Numbered from the stretch's first letter, positions 1-8,445 are shown. The stretch: 64,000 nt of DNA from JAZNQL01 sp045531205 (GCA_045531205.1 JAZSDN010000052.1:23268-87267); one strand, 5' to 3'. A program made the numbers and translations. Notes: generated by a model from the sequence alone, not told the origin.

Positions 1-1
1 A

Positions 2-199
2 CGTGCCGCAGGTGATTTACACGGTTTTGTTGACCTTTTGGCAGGTGAAGTAAACTGGCCTGCTGTTATGGCAAAGTTAGATTCAATCGGGTATGACGGA
101 TGGGTTACTGCAGAAATGCTTCCCCCCTACGCTCACTACCCTGAAGCTATTATTTATAACACATCCACTTCTATGGACAAAATTTTAGGGAGGAAATAA
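2..199 (+). CDS. Sugar phosphate isomerase/epimerase, C-terminal part (cut by window edge)
   Basis: The open frame enters from the left edge and ends in TAA at 197-199, giving the last 65 residues of a protein. The text GYDGWVTAEM near the end resembles the last beta strand of xylose-isomerase-like TIM barrels (AP endonuclease 2 superfamily), where the glutamate is a metal ligand. Such proteins isomerise or epimerise sugars, inosose or sugar acids. The stop lies 2 bases before the next gene, whose GGGAGG ribosome site sits inside this frame, so the three genes at the left edge form one operon. The substrate cannot be read from this fragment. Confidence 0.7.
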   Translation, partial: RAAGDLHGFVDLLAGEVNWPAVMAKLDSIGYDGWVTAEMLPPYAHYPEAIIYNTSTSMDKILGRK

Positions 200-201
200 T
201 T

Positions 202-1182
202 ATGTTAAAAGTTGGTTTAATAGGTTGCGGTTTTATGGGCACAATGCACGCAAACTGCTATAAAAATATTGATGGTATAGAGCTTGTTGCTTTTGCAGAT
301 TTAAGAGAAGAAAATGCAAAAAAGCTTGCAGAAGGAACATCTGCTGCAATTTACGCAGACGGCAAAGACCTTATAGCAAATGCTGATGTTGATATTATTG
401 ATATTTGCTTGCCTACATATTTACATTCTGAATATGCAATTTTGGCAATGGACAAGGTTAAATATGTTTTTGTTGAAAAGCCTGTTGCATTAACAAAAGA
501 ACAAGGTTTACAGATGATTAAAAAAGCTGAAGAAACCGGTGCTTGCGTTCAGGTTGGTCAGGTTATAAGATTCTGGGACGAATATGTTGAGCTTAAAAAA
601 ATTGTGGAATCAGGAATTTACGGCAAAGTTATAAATGCTAACTTCAGAAGATTAAGTCCTATACCTACATGGGGATGGAATGACTGGCTTTTGAAAAACG
701 AGCTTTCGGGCGGCGCTGCACAGGATTTACATATTCATGATATCGACTATGTATTATCTTTATTTGGAAAGCCCGAAGGTATAAAGAGTATTAAGAATAT
801 TATAGGCGAAAAGTCTTCTTACATCAATTCGCTTTTGGCATACAAGGAATCTGTTGTAACTGTTGAAGGTACTTGGGCTTTACCGGGTACTCATCCTTTT
901 GAAGCAACATTCAGAGTTGTATTTGAAAAGGCTGTTGTTGAAAATGCAGGCGGAAAGTTTATGCTTTACACAGATGAAGCCGCAGAAGAAATTAAAATAG
1001 AAAAGACAGAAGGTCTTGGAGACGGTTTTGAAGGCGGAAATATCTCAGATTTAGGCGGATATTACAACGAGCTTGTTTACTTTACAAACTGTGCAAAGCA
1101 GGGTTTAAAAATTGAAAATGCTACATTGACAGACGGAGTTGAATCTCTCGACTTTGTTTTGGAGGAAAATGCCAATGCTTAG
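202..1182 (+). CDS. Gfo/Idh/MocA family NAD(P)-dependent oxidoreductase
   Basis: 326 residues, usual length for the family. The N-terminal Rossmann fold opens with GCGFMGTMHA (G8, G10, G13) and carries the diagnostic EKP motif at residues 92-94. The C-terminal half has the substrate-side motif DLHIHDIDYV at about 175-184, with the His/Asp pair typical of the catalytic site. These enzymes oxidise or reduce sugars, inositols or sugar acids. It lies between a TIM-barrel isomerase and a second family member, an arrangement typical of myo-inositol-like or sugar-acid catabolism. ATG start with a GGGAGG site 8 bases upstream. Substrate unknown. Confidence 0.88.
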   Translation: MLKVGLIGCGFMGTMHANCYKNIDGIELVAFADLREENAKKLAEGTSAAIYADGKDLIANADVDIIDICLPTYLHSEYAILAMDKVKYVFVEKPVALTKEQGLQMIKKAEETGACVQVGQVIRFWDEYVELKKIVESGIYGKVINANFRRLSPIPTWGWNDWLLKNELSGGAAQDLHIHDIDYVLSLFGKPEGIKSIKNIIGEKSSYINSLLAYKESVVTVEGTWALPGTHPFEATFRVVFEKAVVENAGGKFMLYTDEAAEEIKIEKTEGLGDGFEGGNISDLGGYYNELVYFTNCAKQGLKIENATLTDGVESLDFVLEENANA

Positions 1183-2191
1183 GATTGGAATTGTAGGATG
1201 CGGTAACATTTTTACAATGCACGCAACAAGTGCCAATCATCTTGAAAACTCACAGATTGTTGGTGTTTGTGATATAAAAAAGGACCGTGCAGACAGAGCT
1301 GCAAAAAAATACAACTGCAAAGCATACTATGATTACAAAGAGTTAATAAGTAAGGATAACATTGATGTGGTTCACGTTTGTGTCCCCCACTATCTTCATC
1401 CTGTTATATCAAGATATGCTATTGAAGCAGGTGTTCACGTACTTTGCGAAAAGCCTATGAGCATAAAGTATGAGGATGCAGTTAAAAATGTTGAGCTTGC
1501 CCAAAAAAACAATGTTAAATACGGCATTATTTTTCAATGCAGATACAATGATGCGTCTGTGCTGGTTAAGAAAAAGCTTGAAGAAGGAGTTTTAGGAAAA
1601 ATTATTTCTGCAAGAGTTGTTCTTACCTGGTGTAAGCCTGATGAGTACTACAGTTTATCCGACTGGAAGGGTACATGGGACAAAGAAGGCGGCGGTGTTG
1701 TTATTGACCAGGCTATTCATTCAATTGATTTAGCTAACTGGTTTATAAATGACGAAATAGAAAGTGTACAGGCTCACATGGCAAATCGTTCACATTCCAT
1801 TATGGAAGTTGATGACAGTGCCGAGGGTTTTATAAAGTACAAAAACGGAGCCACTTTAGGTTTTTGGGCTATGAACAACTACGGGTGTGACGAGCCTATT
1901 GAAATCAGGCTTTTCTGTGAAAACGGCAAGGTTATTATGGATTATGATAACGCTGAAATTATATTGAATAACGATGAGCGTTTTGATGCAAAAACTACCA
2001 TAGATCCTGACGTTGTATATGAAGACGGCAAGGATTACTGGGGTTTTCAGCACATAAGACAGATTGCTGATTTTTACAATAGTGTAGAAAATGATACAGA
2101 GCCAACTATAAGTGGTAAGGAAGCTTTGAAAATACAAAAGCTTATTTGCGAAATATACAAAAAAGGTACTGAAAATTTTGAAAAAAATTAA
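1175..2191 (+). CDS. Second Gfo/Idh/MocA family oxidoreductase
   Basis: 338 residues from the ATG at 1175, which is preceded by GGAGG at 1161-1165 at good spacing; an ATG two codons earlier (1169) is too close to that site, and the gene overlaps the preceding stop by 8 bases. The Rossmann motif reads GCGNIFTMHA, so the third glycine of GxGxxG is replaced by Phe13. EKP is at 92-94, and GGGVVIDQAIHSIDL at about 172-186 supplies the catalytic His182 and Asp185. It is a paralogue of its upstream neighbour in the same operon, so the two probably act on successive intermediates. It ends in a strong bidirectional terminator. Confidence 0.87.
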   Translation: MLRIGIVGCGNIFTMHATSANHLENSQIVGVCDIKKDRADRAAKKYNCKAYYDYKELISKDNIDVVHVCVPHYLHPVISRYAIEAGVHVLCEKPMSIKYEDAVKNVELAQKNNVKYGIIFQCRYNDASVLVKKKLEEGVLGKIISARVVLTWCKPDEYYSLSDWKGTWDKEGGGVVIDQAIHSIDLANWFINDEIESVQAHMANRSHSIMEVDDSAEGFIKYKNGATLGFWAMNNYGCDEPIEIRLFCENGKVIMDYDNAEIILNNDERFDAKTTIDPDVVYEDGKDYWGFQHIRQIADFYNSVENDTEPTISGKEALKIQKLICEIYKKGTENFEKN

Positions 2192-2224
2192 AAGAAAGCG
2201 TTGCTTTTAGCAACGCTTTCTTTT
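2190..2224. terminator. Bidirectional intrinsic terminator
   Basis: The perfect inverted repeat AAAAGAAAGCGTTGC / GCAACGCTTTCTTTT has a 5-base loop and A/T tracts on both sides. It sits between convergent genes and overlaps both stop codons, so it can serve both strands. Confidence 0.9.
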
Positions 2225-2774
2225 AATTACACTTAATTATTTCTTTTTCGGTTATAACAAAGTCCATTTTTATATCGTGCTTTTCTGTTTGTATTTTTCT
2301 GCAAAGCTGAAACTCGTAGCACAAGCCTATTTTTACTGCTTTTGTTTTTGGTAAAAATACATCGTAATAGCCTTTGCCAAAGCCTATTCTTGCACCTGTT
2401 TTATCAAACGCAATCCCGGGGACTATGACAACATCTATGCTTTGGGGCAAAGCTTTTGCTGCCCCGCAAGGCTCGTTTACGCCGAAATTTCCTTTTTTAA
2501 ATTTTGTTTGTTTTGTTGCAATATAGGGAACTATCTCTTTTTTTGTAACAGGGAAAATAATATTTTTGCCGTCTTTTAACGCTGTTTTAAATATTTCATC
2601 TGTATCTATTTCGTTTTGAATGGGCATATAAATCATAATACTGGAAGCTTTTTTATATGCATTGCTTTGCAAAAATATTTTTGTGGCTGCTCTGCTTTTT
2701 ATTTGTACCTCTTCCCTGGTCATTTCAAGGCGTTTTGTTTTATTGAGTTTTCGTATTTCATCCTTCTTTAACAT
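2223..2774 (-). CDS. 5-formyltetrahydrofolate cyclo-ligase
   Basis: 183 residues, standard length. It converts 5-formyl-THF to 5,10-methenyl-THF with ATP, returning a storage folate to the one-carbon pool. Seen: NEID around 54-57, VPGIAFD at 118-124 and the signature GFGKGYYD at 131-138. The ATG has no clear ribosome site and lies inside the end of the upstream flavodoxin gene (17-base overlap), so translational coupling is likely. It fits with glyA and the corrinoid methyltransferases elsewhere in the window. Family names in use are fau, ygfA and MTHFS. Confidence 0.92.
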   Translation of the reverse strand: MLKKDEIRKLNKTKRLEMTREEVQIKSRAATKIFLQSNAYKKASSIMIYMPIQNEIDTDEIFKTALKDGKNIIFPVTKKEIVPYIATKQTKFKKGNFGVNEPCGAAKALPQSIDVVIVPGIAFDKTGARIGFGKGYYDVFLPKTKAVKIGLCYEFQLCRKIQTEKHDIKMDFVITEKEIIKCN

Positions 2775-3297
2775 AATCTATAAGCTTATAAATATCATCT
2801 TTATTTGAGAAATCACCGTCAGCATCGCACAAGGTTATCAGTAATTTTTCCATTTGGGTTGGATTTTCTTTTGCCTTCATTATTTTCTTAAGGCCTTTTA
2901 TAGCCGCTTTGTGCGTTAACGACAACTCATCAACAACCATTTTCCCAAGGAAGTTAAACACCTTTATTTTTTCGAGCATATAGGGCTTAAAATTCTTTTC
3001 TATAACCAGTTTATCATAATAATCACGACATTCAAGTGGCGTTATACCTGTAGAATAAACAATTATTTTTTTATTTGAAAGTTTATTGAAATTCTTAGTT
3101 ATAAGTGTTACTCCGTTAATTACTTCTGCATATAAACCGCCGCCATATATAATTGTGTCATACTCTGCAAGGTTATCTGCCGTTATATTTTTGGCATCAA
3201 AAGCTTCACATTTCAGTTCCCCTGCTATCCACTCTGCATACTTTTTTGTTGAGCCGTATTTGCTTTTATAAACTACTACAGATTTGATACTTATCAC
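2758..3297 (-). CDS. Flavodoxin-domain protein
   Basis: 179 residues. The segment KSKYGSTKKYAEWIA at about 11-25 is the FMN phosphate-binding loop of flavodoxins, followed by IIYGGGLYAE, a second flavin-contacting loop. The extended C-terminus matches the HemG-like flavodoxin subfamily (protoporphyrinogen oxidase-like), which in anaerobic Clostridia usually has an undefined electron-transfer role. The start is odd: no in-frame ATG is available near the N-terminus, and the best start is a GTG that is itself part of the AGAGGTG ribosome site. It overlaps the folate gene downstream. Confidence 0.82.
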   Translation of the reverse strand: MISIKSVVVYKSKYGSTKKYAEWIAGELKCEAFDAKNITADNLAEYDTIIYGGGLYAEVINGVTLITKNFNKLSNKKIIVYSTGITPLECRDYYDKLVIEKNFKPYMLEKIKVFNFLGKMVVDELSLTHKAAIKGLKKIMKAKENPTQMEKLLITLCDADGDFSNKDDIYKLIDYVKEG

Positions 3298-3353
3298 CTC
3301 TTTAATATAGTTTATTTTTGTTTTAGAAACAAAATAACATATTCACAAAAAAT

Positions 3354-4250
3354 TTATTTATTCATTTCAAATGTAAGCTCGATAAGCTTGCCTTCAAGCT
3401 TTGGCATTTGTGCTGAATTTTTAAGGTAGTTTGTAAACCAGTTTTCGTATGCCTCATCCTTTGTATCTATGCATTTTTGAATAAGTCTTTTTACTTCGGC
3501 AATTTTTTCTTCTTCTGTGTGGTCAGGATTATTTATCTTATATTCTGCAAGAAAAACATATTCGGGCATTTGGAGTTGTTTTAAGGTTTGTTCAACCTCG
3601 AAGCGTTTTGCGTTACTTTCGCTCATAACAAAAGGTGTTTCTATATCTATTTTTTCTGTTATTCCCATTTCCTTCATAAATACCTGTGCCATTACGTGTT
3701 CACTGTCTGGGTCGGGATGAACTCTGTCACAACAACGGAATTTATCTTCCTTCATATAATTGCTCATTATTGAGAAAAAGTCAATGCATTTTGCACTGTG
3801 TTTATTTGCAAGCTCTTTTACAAACTCGGCAGCTTTTGCAAGACCCGTGTTTGCATCATTTTTTTCAAGCTCAGGGAAATGAACATCGTCGAAAGGTGTT
3901 GGAGTGCATAAAACCAGTTCTACACCGCAGGATGTTATTTTTTCGGCAATCAGACTCATATTTTCTCTGTAAATATTAAGTGCTTCCTCTTTCTTTTTAT
4001 CAAGGTCAGTTTTGTCAAAAGATTCTGCATAAAGACCTGTGTTTACGTCGTTCATTCCAAGCATAAGCACAACTGTATCGGGGCTGTGAGTCATACAGGT
4101 TTGAAATAAGCGATGAATTGCATAAGACGCCCTGTCGCCTCCTATGCCACAATTAAATACGCAGTATTCATTTTTTACATTTTCAAAAACTTCGGCAATC
4201 CATCTGCCGTTTTGTGTAATACTGTCGCCCAAAAAACATATTGTTTTCAT
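3354..4250 (-). CDS. SGNH/GDSL-family hydrolase (esterase/lipase fold)
   Basis: 298 residues, no signal peptide, so cytoplasmic. All four SGNH blocks are visible: GDSIT with nucleophile Ser10, GIGGD at 35-39, GMND at 65-68 and the catalytic pair in DRVHPD (Asp175, His178). Such enzymes remove acyl groups from carbohydrates or other small esters. About 100 residues after the catalytic core form a helical extension not typical of the short family members. AAAGGAG precedes the ATG. It is followed by an unrelated operon, and the substrate is unknown. Confidence 0.85.
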   Translation of the reverse strand: MKTICFLGDSITQNGRWIAEVFENVKNEYCVFNCGIGGDRASYAIHRLFQTCMTHSPDTVVLMLGMNDVNTGLYAESFDKTDLDKKKEEALNIYRENMSLIAEKITSCGVELVLCTPTPFDDVHFPELEKNDANTGLAKAAEFVKELANKHSAKCIDFFSIMSNYMKEDKFRCCDRVHPDPDSEHVMAQVFMKEMGITEKIDIETPFVMSESNAKRFEVEQTLKQLQMPEYVFLAEYKINNPDHTEEEKIAEVKRLIQKCIDTKDEAYENWFTNYLKNSAQMPKLEGKLIELTFEMNK

Positions 4251-4276
4251 AAAATTTCTCCTTTTCTCGTGTTAAA

Positions 4277-5332
4277 TCATTCGTTTATTATTACTTCTTT
4301 TATAACTATCGGAGTTAAAGGTGCGTCATTTTCATTAGTTTCTGAAGAACAGATTTTATCTACAACGTCCATTCCCTCAATTACTTCTCCAAAGCCTGCA
4401 TAAGAACCATTCAAATGAGATGCCTCTTTTTGCACAATGAAAAACTGGCTGCTTGCCGAATTAGGGTCATCAGTTCTTGCCATTGAAATTGTCCCCCTTT
4501 TATGAGGCATTAAATTAAATATTCCATTATATATAAACTCACCTTCGATAGGATTTGAGTTTTTATATTCATTGTTAGCGGTATATCCCCCACCCTGGGC
4601 AACAAAATCGTTTATTACTCTGTGGAATATTGTGTTATTATAAAATTTGTTTTTTGCCAAATTCACAAAGTTTTCACATGTTTGCGGTGCTATTTGAGGG
4701 TAAACTTTAAAGGTTATCTCTTCCCCGCTCTCAAGCACAATTTTGCCTGTTATTCCTTCCAGCGTACCATCTGCATAGGCTTCATATACAGAATATCCCT
4801 GATATAATAAAGCTTGAAAAACTTCGCATTTTTCTGCAAGCCCTGCGTTGTTTTCAATTTCTCCCAAATCGTACTTTATATCTACTGTTCTGGTTTCTGA
4901 AATCCAATCTACTTTTGCTCCCAAAAGCTCCGAAACGGCTCTTACGGGGACTAATGTTCTTGATTCCGATATATATGGGGGTACATCCATTTTATAGGTT
5001 TTTGAAAGCGCCAGCCCGTCAAGGTGGAAGGCTGTTTGCTGTCCTACCCATAAAACATAAAGATTATCTTTTCTGTAAAGGGTGATACCGCCTGTGTTCT
5101 CGGACCAATGAACATCGCAGTTCAATTTTTCGCTTATAGCACGCAACGGAACCAGCACTCTGTCTCCGACGTAAGCTCCGTTATCGTACACCGACATTGT
5201 TTGTGCAGGTACGTCGGTTACAAGCTTTTCGCCGTTAATTAAAATTGTTATTTCCTGATTTGCTAAAGCTGCAGGGGTAAATAATGTTATTAAGATTAGC
5301 AATGCCAAAATTGTTGATAATAATTTTTTCAT
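4277..5332 (-). CDS. Secreted peptidyl-prolyl isomerase: copper-amine-oxidase-like stalk plus cyclophilin domain
   Basis: 351 residues. Residues 1-25 form a signal peptide ending near ALANQ. Residues 26-155 contain two repeats of the copper-amine-oxidase N-terminal-like domain, with VLVPLRAISE and TLVPVRAVSE as the repeat cores. This domain is common in surface proteins of Firmicutes. Residues 190-350 are a cyclophilin: FHRVI with catalytic Arg238, then Phe243, Gln246, and SASSQFFI at 292-299. The isomerase is therefore extracytoplasmic and would assist folding of exported or wall proteins. It lies between a cytoplasmic hydrolase and the ASRT operon without an obvious link. Confidence 0.9.
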   Translation of the reverse strand: MKKLLSTILALLILITLFTPAALANQEITILINGEKLVTDVPAQTMSVYDNGAYVGDRVLVPLRAISEKLNCDVHWSENTGGITLYRKDNLYVLWVGQQTAFHLDGLALSKTYKMDVPPYISESRTLVPVRAVSELLGAKVDWISETRTVDIKYDLGEIENNAGLAEKCEVFQALLYQGYSVYEAYADGTLEGITGKIVLESGEEITFKVYPQIAPQTCENFVNLAKNKFYNNTIFHRVINDFVAQGGGYTANNEYKNSNPIEGEFIYNGIFNLMPHKRGTISMARTDDPNSASSQFFIVQKEASHLNGSYAGFGEVIEGMDVVDKICSSETNENDAPLTPIVIKEVIINE

Positions 5333-5405
5333 ATTCCATATCCTCTTTTTCTTTTGAATATATGTTATATAATAGCATATTTAAAAAGTTAATGCAATGG
5401 AAAAG

Positions 5406-5439
5406 AAAAAAACAAACTGAAAAATCAGTTTGTTTTTTT
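5406..5439 (-). terminator. Intrinsic terminator after the ASRT-family gene
   Basis: AAAAAAACAAACTGA / TCAGTTTGTTTTTTT forms a 15-bp stem with a 4-base loop and T tracts on both strands, just downstream of the stop at 5452 on the minus strand. Confidence 0.85.
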
Positions 5440-5451
5440 CTTTTTATCTTA

Positions 5452-5820
5452 TCAGAATGAAAATCCTTCTACACTGTAGTATGACATATTTACCTGTCTT
5501 ACATCAAGTCTGCCAAAACAAGCACATATCGGAAGGGTACTCTTTACCCAGATGGTGTACTGTACTGATTCTCCAAGCTGGAAGCCTTGTGCGCCTAAAG
5601 GCTTATCAAGTCTTACGCAGGTTGTTCTCATACCATCAAGCTCTACAAAGATTCCTGTTTCGGGTTCTCTGTCTTCAAAAACAAGTACGAGTTCAATTGA
5701 GGTTTTTTCCTCGTTTAAGTTTGTGAGCATAAGTGCTTCGTGACCTTCAAATTCGGGATTATCTCCCTTGGGAGGTAAATATCCGTCACAGAATACCCAG
5801 TTTTTCTTTCCTTTTTGCAT
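5452..5820 (-). CDS. ASRT family protein (Anabaena sensory rhodopsin transducer-like)
   Basis: 122 residues, no signal or membrane segment. It matches the remembered pattern of the Anabaena sensory rhodopsin transducer family: WVFCDGYLPPKG near 8-19, GHEAL at 26-30, FEDREP at 48-53, an Arg/Val strand, and the closing RLDVRQ at 104-109. The family folds as a small beta barrel and has been predicted to bind small molecules, probably sugars; most members occur in bacteria without rhodopsins. Here it is the last gene of an operon with an AraC regulator and an M24-type protein. AGAGGG lies 7 bases before the ATG. A role as a metabolite sensor or binding protein is inference. Confidence 0.85.
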   Translation of the reverse strand: MQKGKKNWVFCDGYLPPKGDNPEFEGHEALMLTNLNEEKTSIELVLVFEDREPETGIFVELDGMRTTCVRLDKPLGAQGFQLGESVQYTIWVKSTLPICACFGRLDVRQVNMSYYSVEGFSF

Positions 5821-5834
5821 TATTATTCCCTCTC

Positions 5835-7028
5835 TTATTTAAATATTTTTGGAAGTGCGTTATCATTATATGTTGTCATACGTTTTGCGCCTTTATCGGT
5901 GATGAGATAACAGTCTTCAACACGGAAAGACCCCCATTCCATACCCTTGAAATATGCATCAATACAAATTGCCATATTTTCTTCAATTACTCGCTTATTG
6001 TCTACTGTGAATACCGGGGCTTCACATTCAAGCATACCTGTGCTATGCAAGCTTCCGTAGGGACAGTAATCTATGTAGCCATATTTCGTGAGGTAGTCTG
6101 TATATGCATTCAAAACTACATCACAGGGTGTGCCCGGTATCATTTTTGCTGATGCATAATTTAATGCTTCATAAGCACACATAACTGCGTCCTTGATTTT
6201 CTGCGGAATTTCGCCAAGCACCAAGGGACTGCAGATAATACCGTTATATCCTTCATAGCAAACGCCTGCTGCAAGGTTTATGATTTCGCTTTCCCCAATT
6301 TTACGAAGAGTGTTTCGGCACATACTTATATATGAATTTTTCTGTCCTGTTGCAACCATGGGAGCAAATGACTGTACATAGCTTTCTGCTCCAAGGCTCA
6401 TCATTTCAGCTTCAAACATACCTTCGATATGGCGTTCTGTCATGCCTGCTTCTATTTTGGGAACAACTGTTTCAAACATTTTTGAAACCATTTCCCAGTT
6501 TGTTTTTAAAACTTCGATTTCAGCAGGGCTCTTTCTTATTCTCTGTTCGTAATGAACATCATCAAAATCAACAATTTCTGCATCGGCAAAAACTTTTTTG
6601 AGTTTGTTCATAATAATTGCAGGGAAAATCAGGCGCCCGATAAAAGCTATTTTCTTTGCAGAGGGATGTTCTGCTTTTACCTGCGCAAACAATTCTTCAA
6701 AATCAAGCTGACCTTCTGTATCATATTCAAATCCGCTTACTTCGCCTATTTCGGGCAAGATTGCTATGCGGCTTTCGGGAAGTGCGTTTTGTACTTCACA
6801 GTAGTCAAAGGATGCCTGTCCGCTACATACAATTACTTCTCCTTCGGCAGGAATTACTATTGCCGAGCTTTCGTTTACAGGGGCAAATCCGCAGTAATAT
6901 CTTACAATACCGATTTCTAAAAGGTTTGAAAAGCCTACTACAATGTCAACTCCCCTTTTTGCCATTTCTTTACGCAGTGCGGTTACTCTCTGAAGGTACT
7001 CCTTACCTTCGATTTTAGGATAATTCAT
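5835..7028 (-). CDS. M24-family creatinase/prolidase-like protein with degenerate metal site
   Basis: 397 residues from the ATG at 7028, chosen because AGGAGG lies 6 bases before it; an in-frame ATG 15 bases earlier contains that site. The N-terminal creatinase-like domain (about 1-160) is followed by the pita-bread fold. In metal-dependent members two Asp ligands come from a DxG..Y strand pair; here the positions read INLAAG (about 250-255) and YNGIIC (about 261-266), so both Asp are absent. His328, Glu336 (CEAP) and Glu371 (FRVED) remain. This resembles metal-free creatinase rather than Xaa-Pro dipeptidase. It overlaps the AraC gene by 14 bases and precedes the ASRT gene by 14. Confidence 0.82.
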   Translation of the reverse strand: MNYPKIEGKEYLQRVTALRKEMAKRGVDIVVGFSNLLEIGIVRYYCGFAPVNESSAIVIPAEGEVIVCSGQASFDYCEVQNALPESRIAILPEIGEVSGFEYDTEGQLDFEELFAQVKAEHPSAKKIAFIGRLIFPAIIMNKLKKVFADAEIVDFDDVHYEQRIRKSPAEIEVLKTNWEMVSKMFETVVPKIEAGMTERHIEGMFEAEMMSLGAESYVQSFAPMVATGQKNSYISMCRNTLRKIGESEIINLAAGVCYEGYNGIICSPLVLGEIPQKIKDAVMCAYEALNYASAKMIPGTPCDVVLNAYTDYLTKYGYIDYCPYGSLHSTGMLECEAPVFTVDNKRVIEENMAICIDAYFKGMEWGSFRVEDCYLITDKGAKRMTTYNDNALPKIFK

Positions 7029-7914
7029 TTTTTGCCTCCTCATTTTTATTTTGCATTTTTTGTTTTTTGTAAGCTAATGGTGATACTCCAACAAAATTCT
7101 TAAACATTGCACCAAAATACTTTGCCTCCGAAAAGCCGAGTTCTCTTGATATGCATGCTATCGAATTTTCAGTTTTAACAAGCAGTTTTTTTGCTTCTTC
7201 AATTTTTAACCGGTTAAAATAGGTAAACAACGATTCTCCCGTTTGTTCTTTAAACACTTTACAAACAAAAGAACGCGAATAATTGACCTTGTTACAAATG
7301 TCTTTAAGTTGCAATTTCCGATGTATATTCTTTTGTAAAAATTCTTTTATGATATTAACAAGACCTGTGTAAAATTCGTCCTGATCCAAAAATACTATTT
7401 CCGAATTTTGTCCTGCCGAAAGTTTTCTTATCAACGCTATAAGAAGATATTCAAGCTGCAGTATAATAGCCTGCTGCCCACCAAAATTCGGATGAGGCAA
7501 AAGCTCCATAACATCATTTTCGTTTATGCAGAAAGTATGTTTGTATTCGCCTATTATTCCTTCTATCAGCTTTGCTTGCTCTTTTTCAAGAGAAAAAGTT
7601 ACTCCGCCAAGTGATTTCAAAACTTGAGAAGAACACTCAAAACAAATTACAAAAGCTTTATTTTTATTTCCTTTTGCTGAAAAATATGAGTGTGTTTTAT
7701 CGGGTGGCAAAAATATTATATCATCCTGAACAAGAGTATATTTTTCATTTTCAAGAGTAAGTTCAATATTCCCGCTTTCGACATAGCATATTTCCCAAAA
7801 ATCATGTTTTTCGACATAATCTTTGTACTTCCCCTCAAAATCAAGATATTCCAGAGCTATCAGTTCTTTTACATCTACTACATTTAGGCTTTTATGCCTT
7901 AGATAAGTTTTCAT
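7015..7914 (-). CDS. AraC-family transcriptional regulator with cupin sensor
   Basis: 299 residues. The N-terminal 1-110 or so is an AraC-type cupin barrel (YVESGNIELTLENEKYTL, then DIIFLPPDKTHSYF). The C-terminal 190-290 has the two helix-turn-helix units, with SRSFVCKVFKEQTGESLF and the classic second motif ISRELGFSEAKYFGAMFK. It is the first gene of the operon with the M24-like and ASRT-family genes, so it probably controls them in response to the compound they handle. The ribosome site is weak (GGGGTAA). Confidence 0.88.
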   Translation of the reverse strand: MKTYLRHKSLNVVDVKELIALEYLDFEGKYKDYVEKHDFWEICYVESGNIELTLENEKYTLVQDDIIFLPPDKTHSYFSAKGNKNKAFVICFECSSQVLKSLGGVTFSLEKEQAKLIEGIIGEYKHTFCINENDVMELLPHPNFGGQQAIILQLEYLLIALIRKLSAGQNSEIVFLDQDEFYTGLVNIIKEFLQKNIHRKLQLKDICNKVNYSRSFVCKVFKEQTGESLFTYFNRLKIEEAKKLLVKTENSIACISRELGFSEAKYFGAMFKNFVGVSPLAYKKQKMQNKNEEAKNELS

Positions 7915-8052
7915 TTGAAATTACCCCATACTTTTTATATCAATTTTATTATATATAAATCATTCTGCAATGTAAACCTAAAATCTTCTTTTTATATACT
8001 AAAATATTCTATAAAATATTTTTTGTGTTATCTTTTGGGTATTTTTTTACAT

Positions 8053-8103
8053 AAAAAAAGAAGTGACCCCCGAACGCTTTACGCTTTTTCGGGGGTCACT
8101 TCT
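8053..8103 (-). terminator. Strong intrinsic terminator of the candidate RNA
   Basis: A perfect 15-bp stem (8059-8073 with 8089-8103, core GTGACCCCCGA / TCGGGGGTCAC) is followed on the minus strand by seven U. The G+C content of this stem stands out from the AT-rich surroundings. Confidence 0.9.
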
Positions 8104-8440
8104 GTTCTATCTTGATATCTAACATCAATTTAACCTCTCTTTCTTAAACTGTCTTTTACTGCTCCATCACAACTTCTCACGCATATAAGTTTTATTTTTT
8201 CCTCTAATGAGGACACCCTGATGTTAAGATGCTTTTTTTTTGCCGTAAAAGACGCTTTGTTTTGACTTTTAATATGACAGGCTTTATATCTTTTTCAAAC
8301 AACTTATGTCCTTCTTAAAATGTCATCTATATAAATTTGCTCTCGCTTTCTTTTTTATTCTTCCTTCTTCTATCCTGCCGTCATATCCAAAGTCTGAAGT
8401 TTACTTTTTCATTGGACTGTACCTTCCTTTCTTAACTTCG
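8053..8440 (-). ncRNA. Candidate structured small RNA, about 390 nt, unassigned family
   Basis: A minus-strand unit with no credible reading frame is framed by a near-consensus promoter (8446-8474) and a very strong terminator (8053-8103). The transcribed strand is purine-rich. Self-complementary arms include GAAGTT 8396-8401 with 8434-8439, CCTC/GAGG 8201-8212, AACTT/AAGTT 8171-8191, and two interleaved pairs: 8151-8159 with 8245-8253 (9 bp) and 8120-8127 with 8219-8226 (8 bp), which together would make a pseudoknot. Conserved cores of RNase P RNA, tmRNA, 6S RNA and SRP RNA were looked for and not found. Identity is unknown; a cis leader is unlikely because the unit ends in a terminator before any gene. 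Confidence 0.6.
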
Positions 8441-8445
8441 ATTAC

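Noticed and set aside
5452..5820. Functional link of the ASRT protein to a rhodopsin
   Set aside because: No seven-helix retinal protein or retinal synthesis gene is in the window, and most family members lack rhodopsins.
8053..8440. RNase P RNA or tmRNA identity for the candidate RNA
   Set aside because: Isolated short matches (GACGGCAGGA, AGATGA) exist, but the paired conserved regions of RNase P and the tRNA-like ends of tmRNA are absent.
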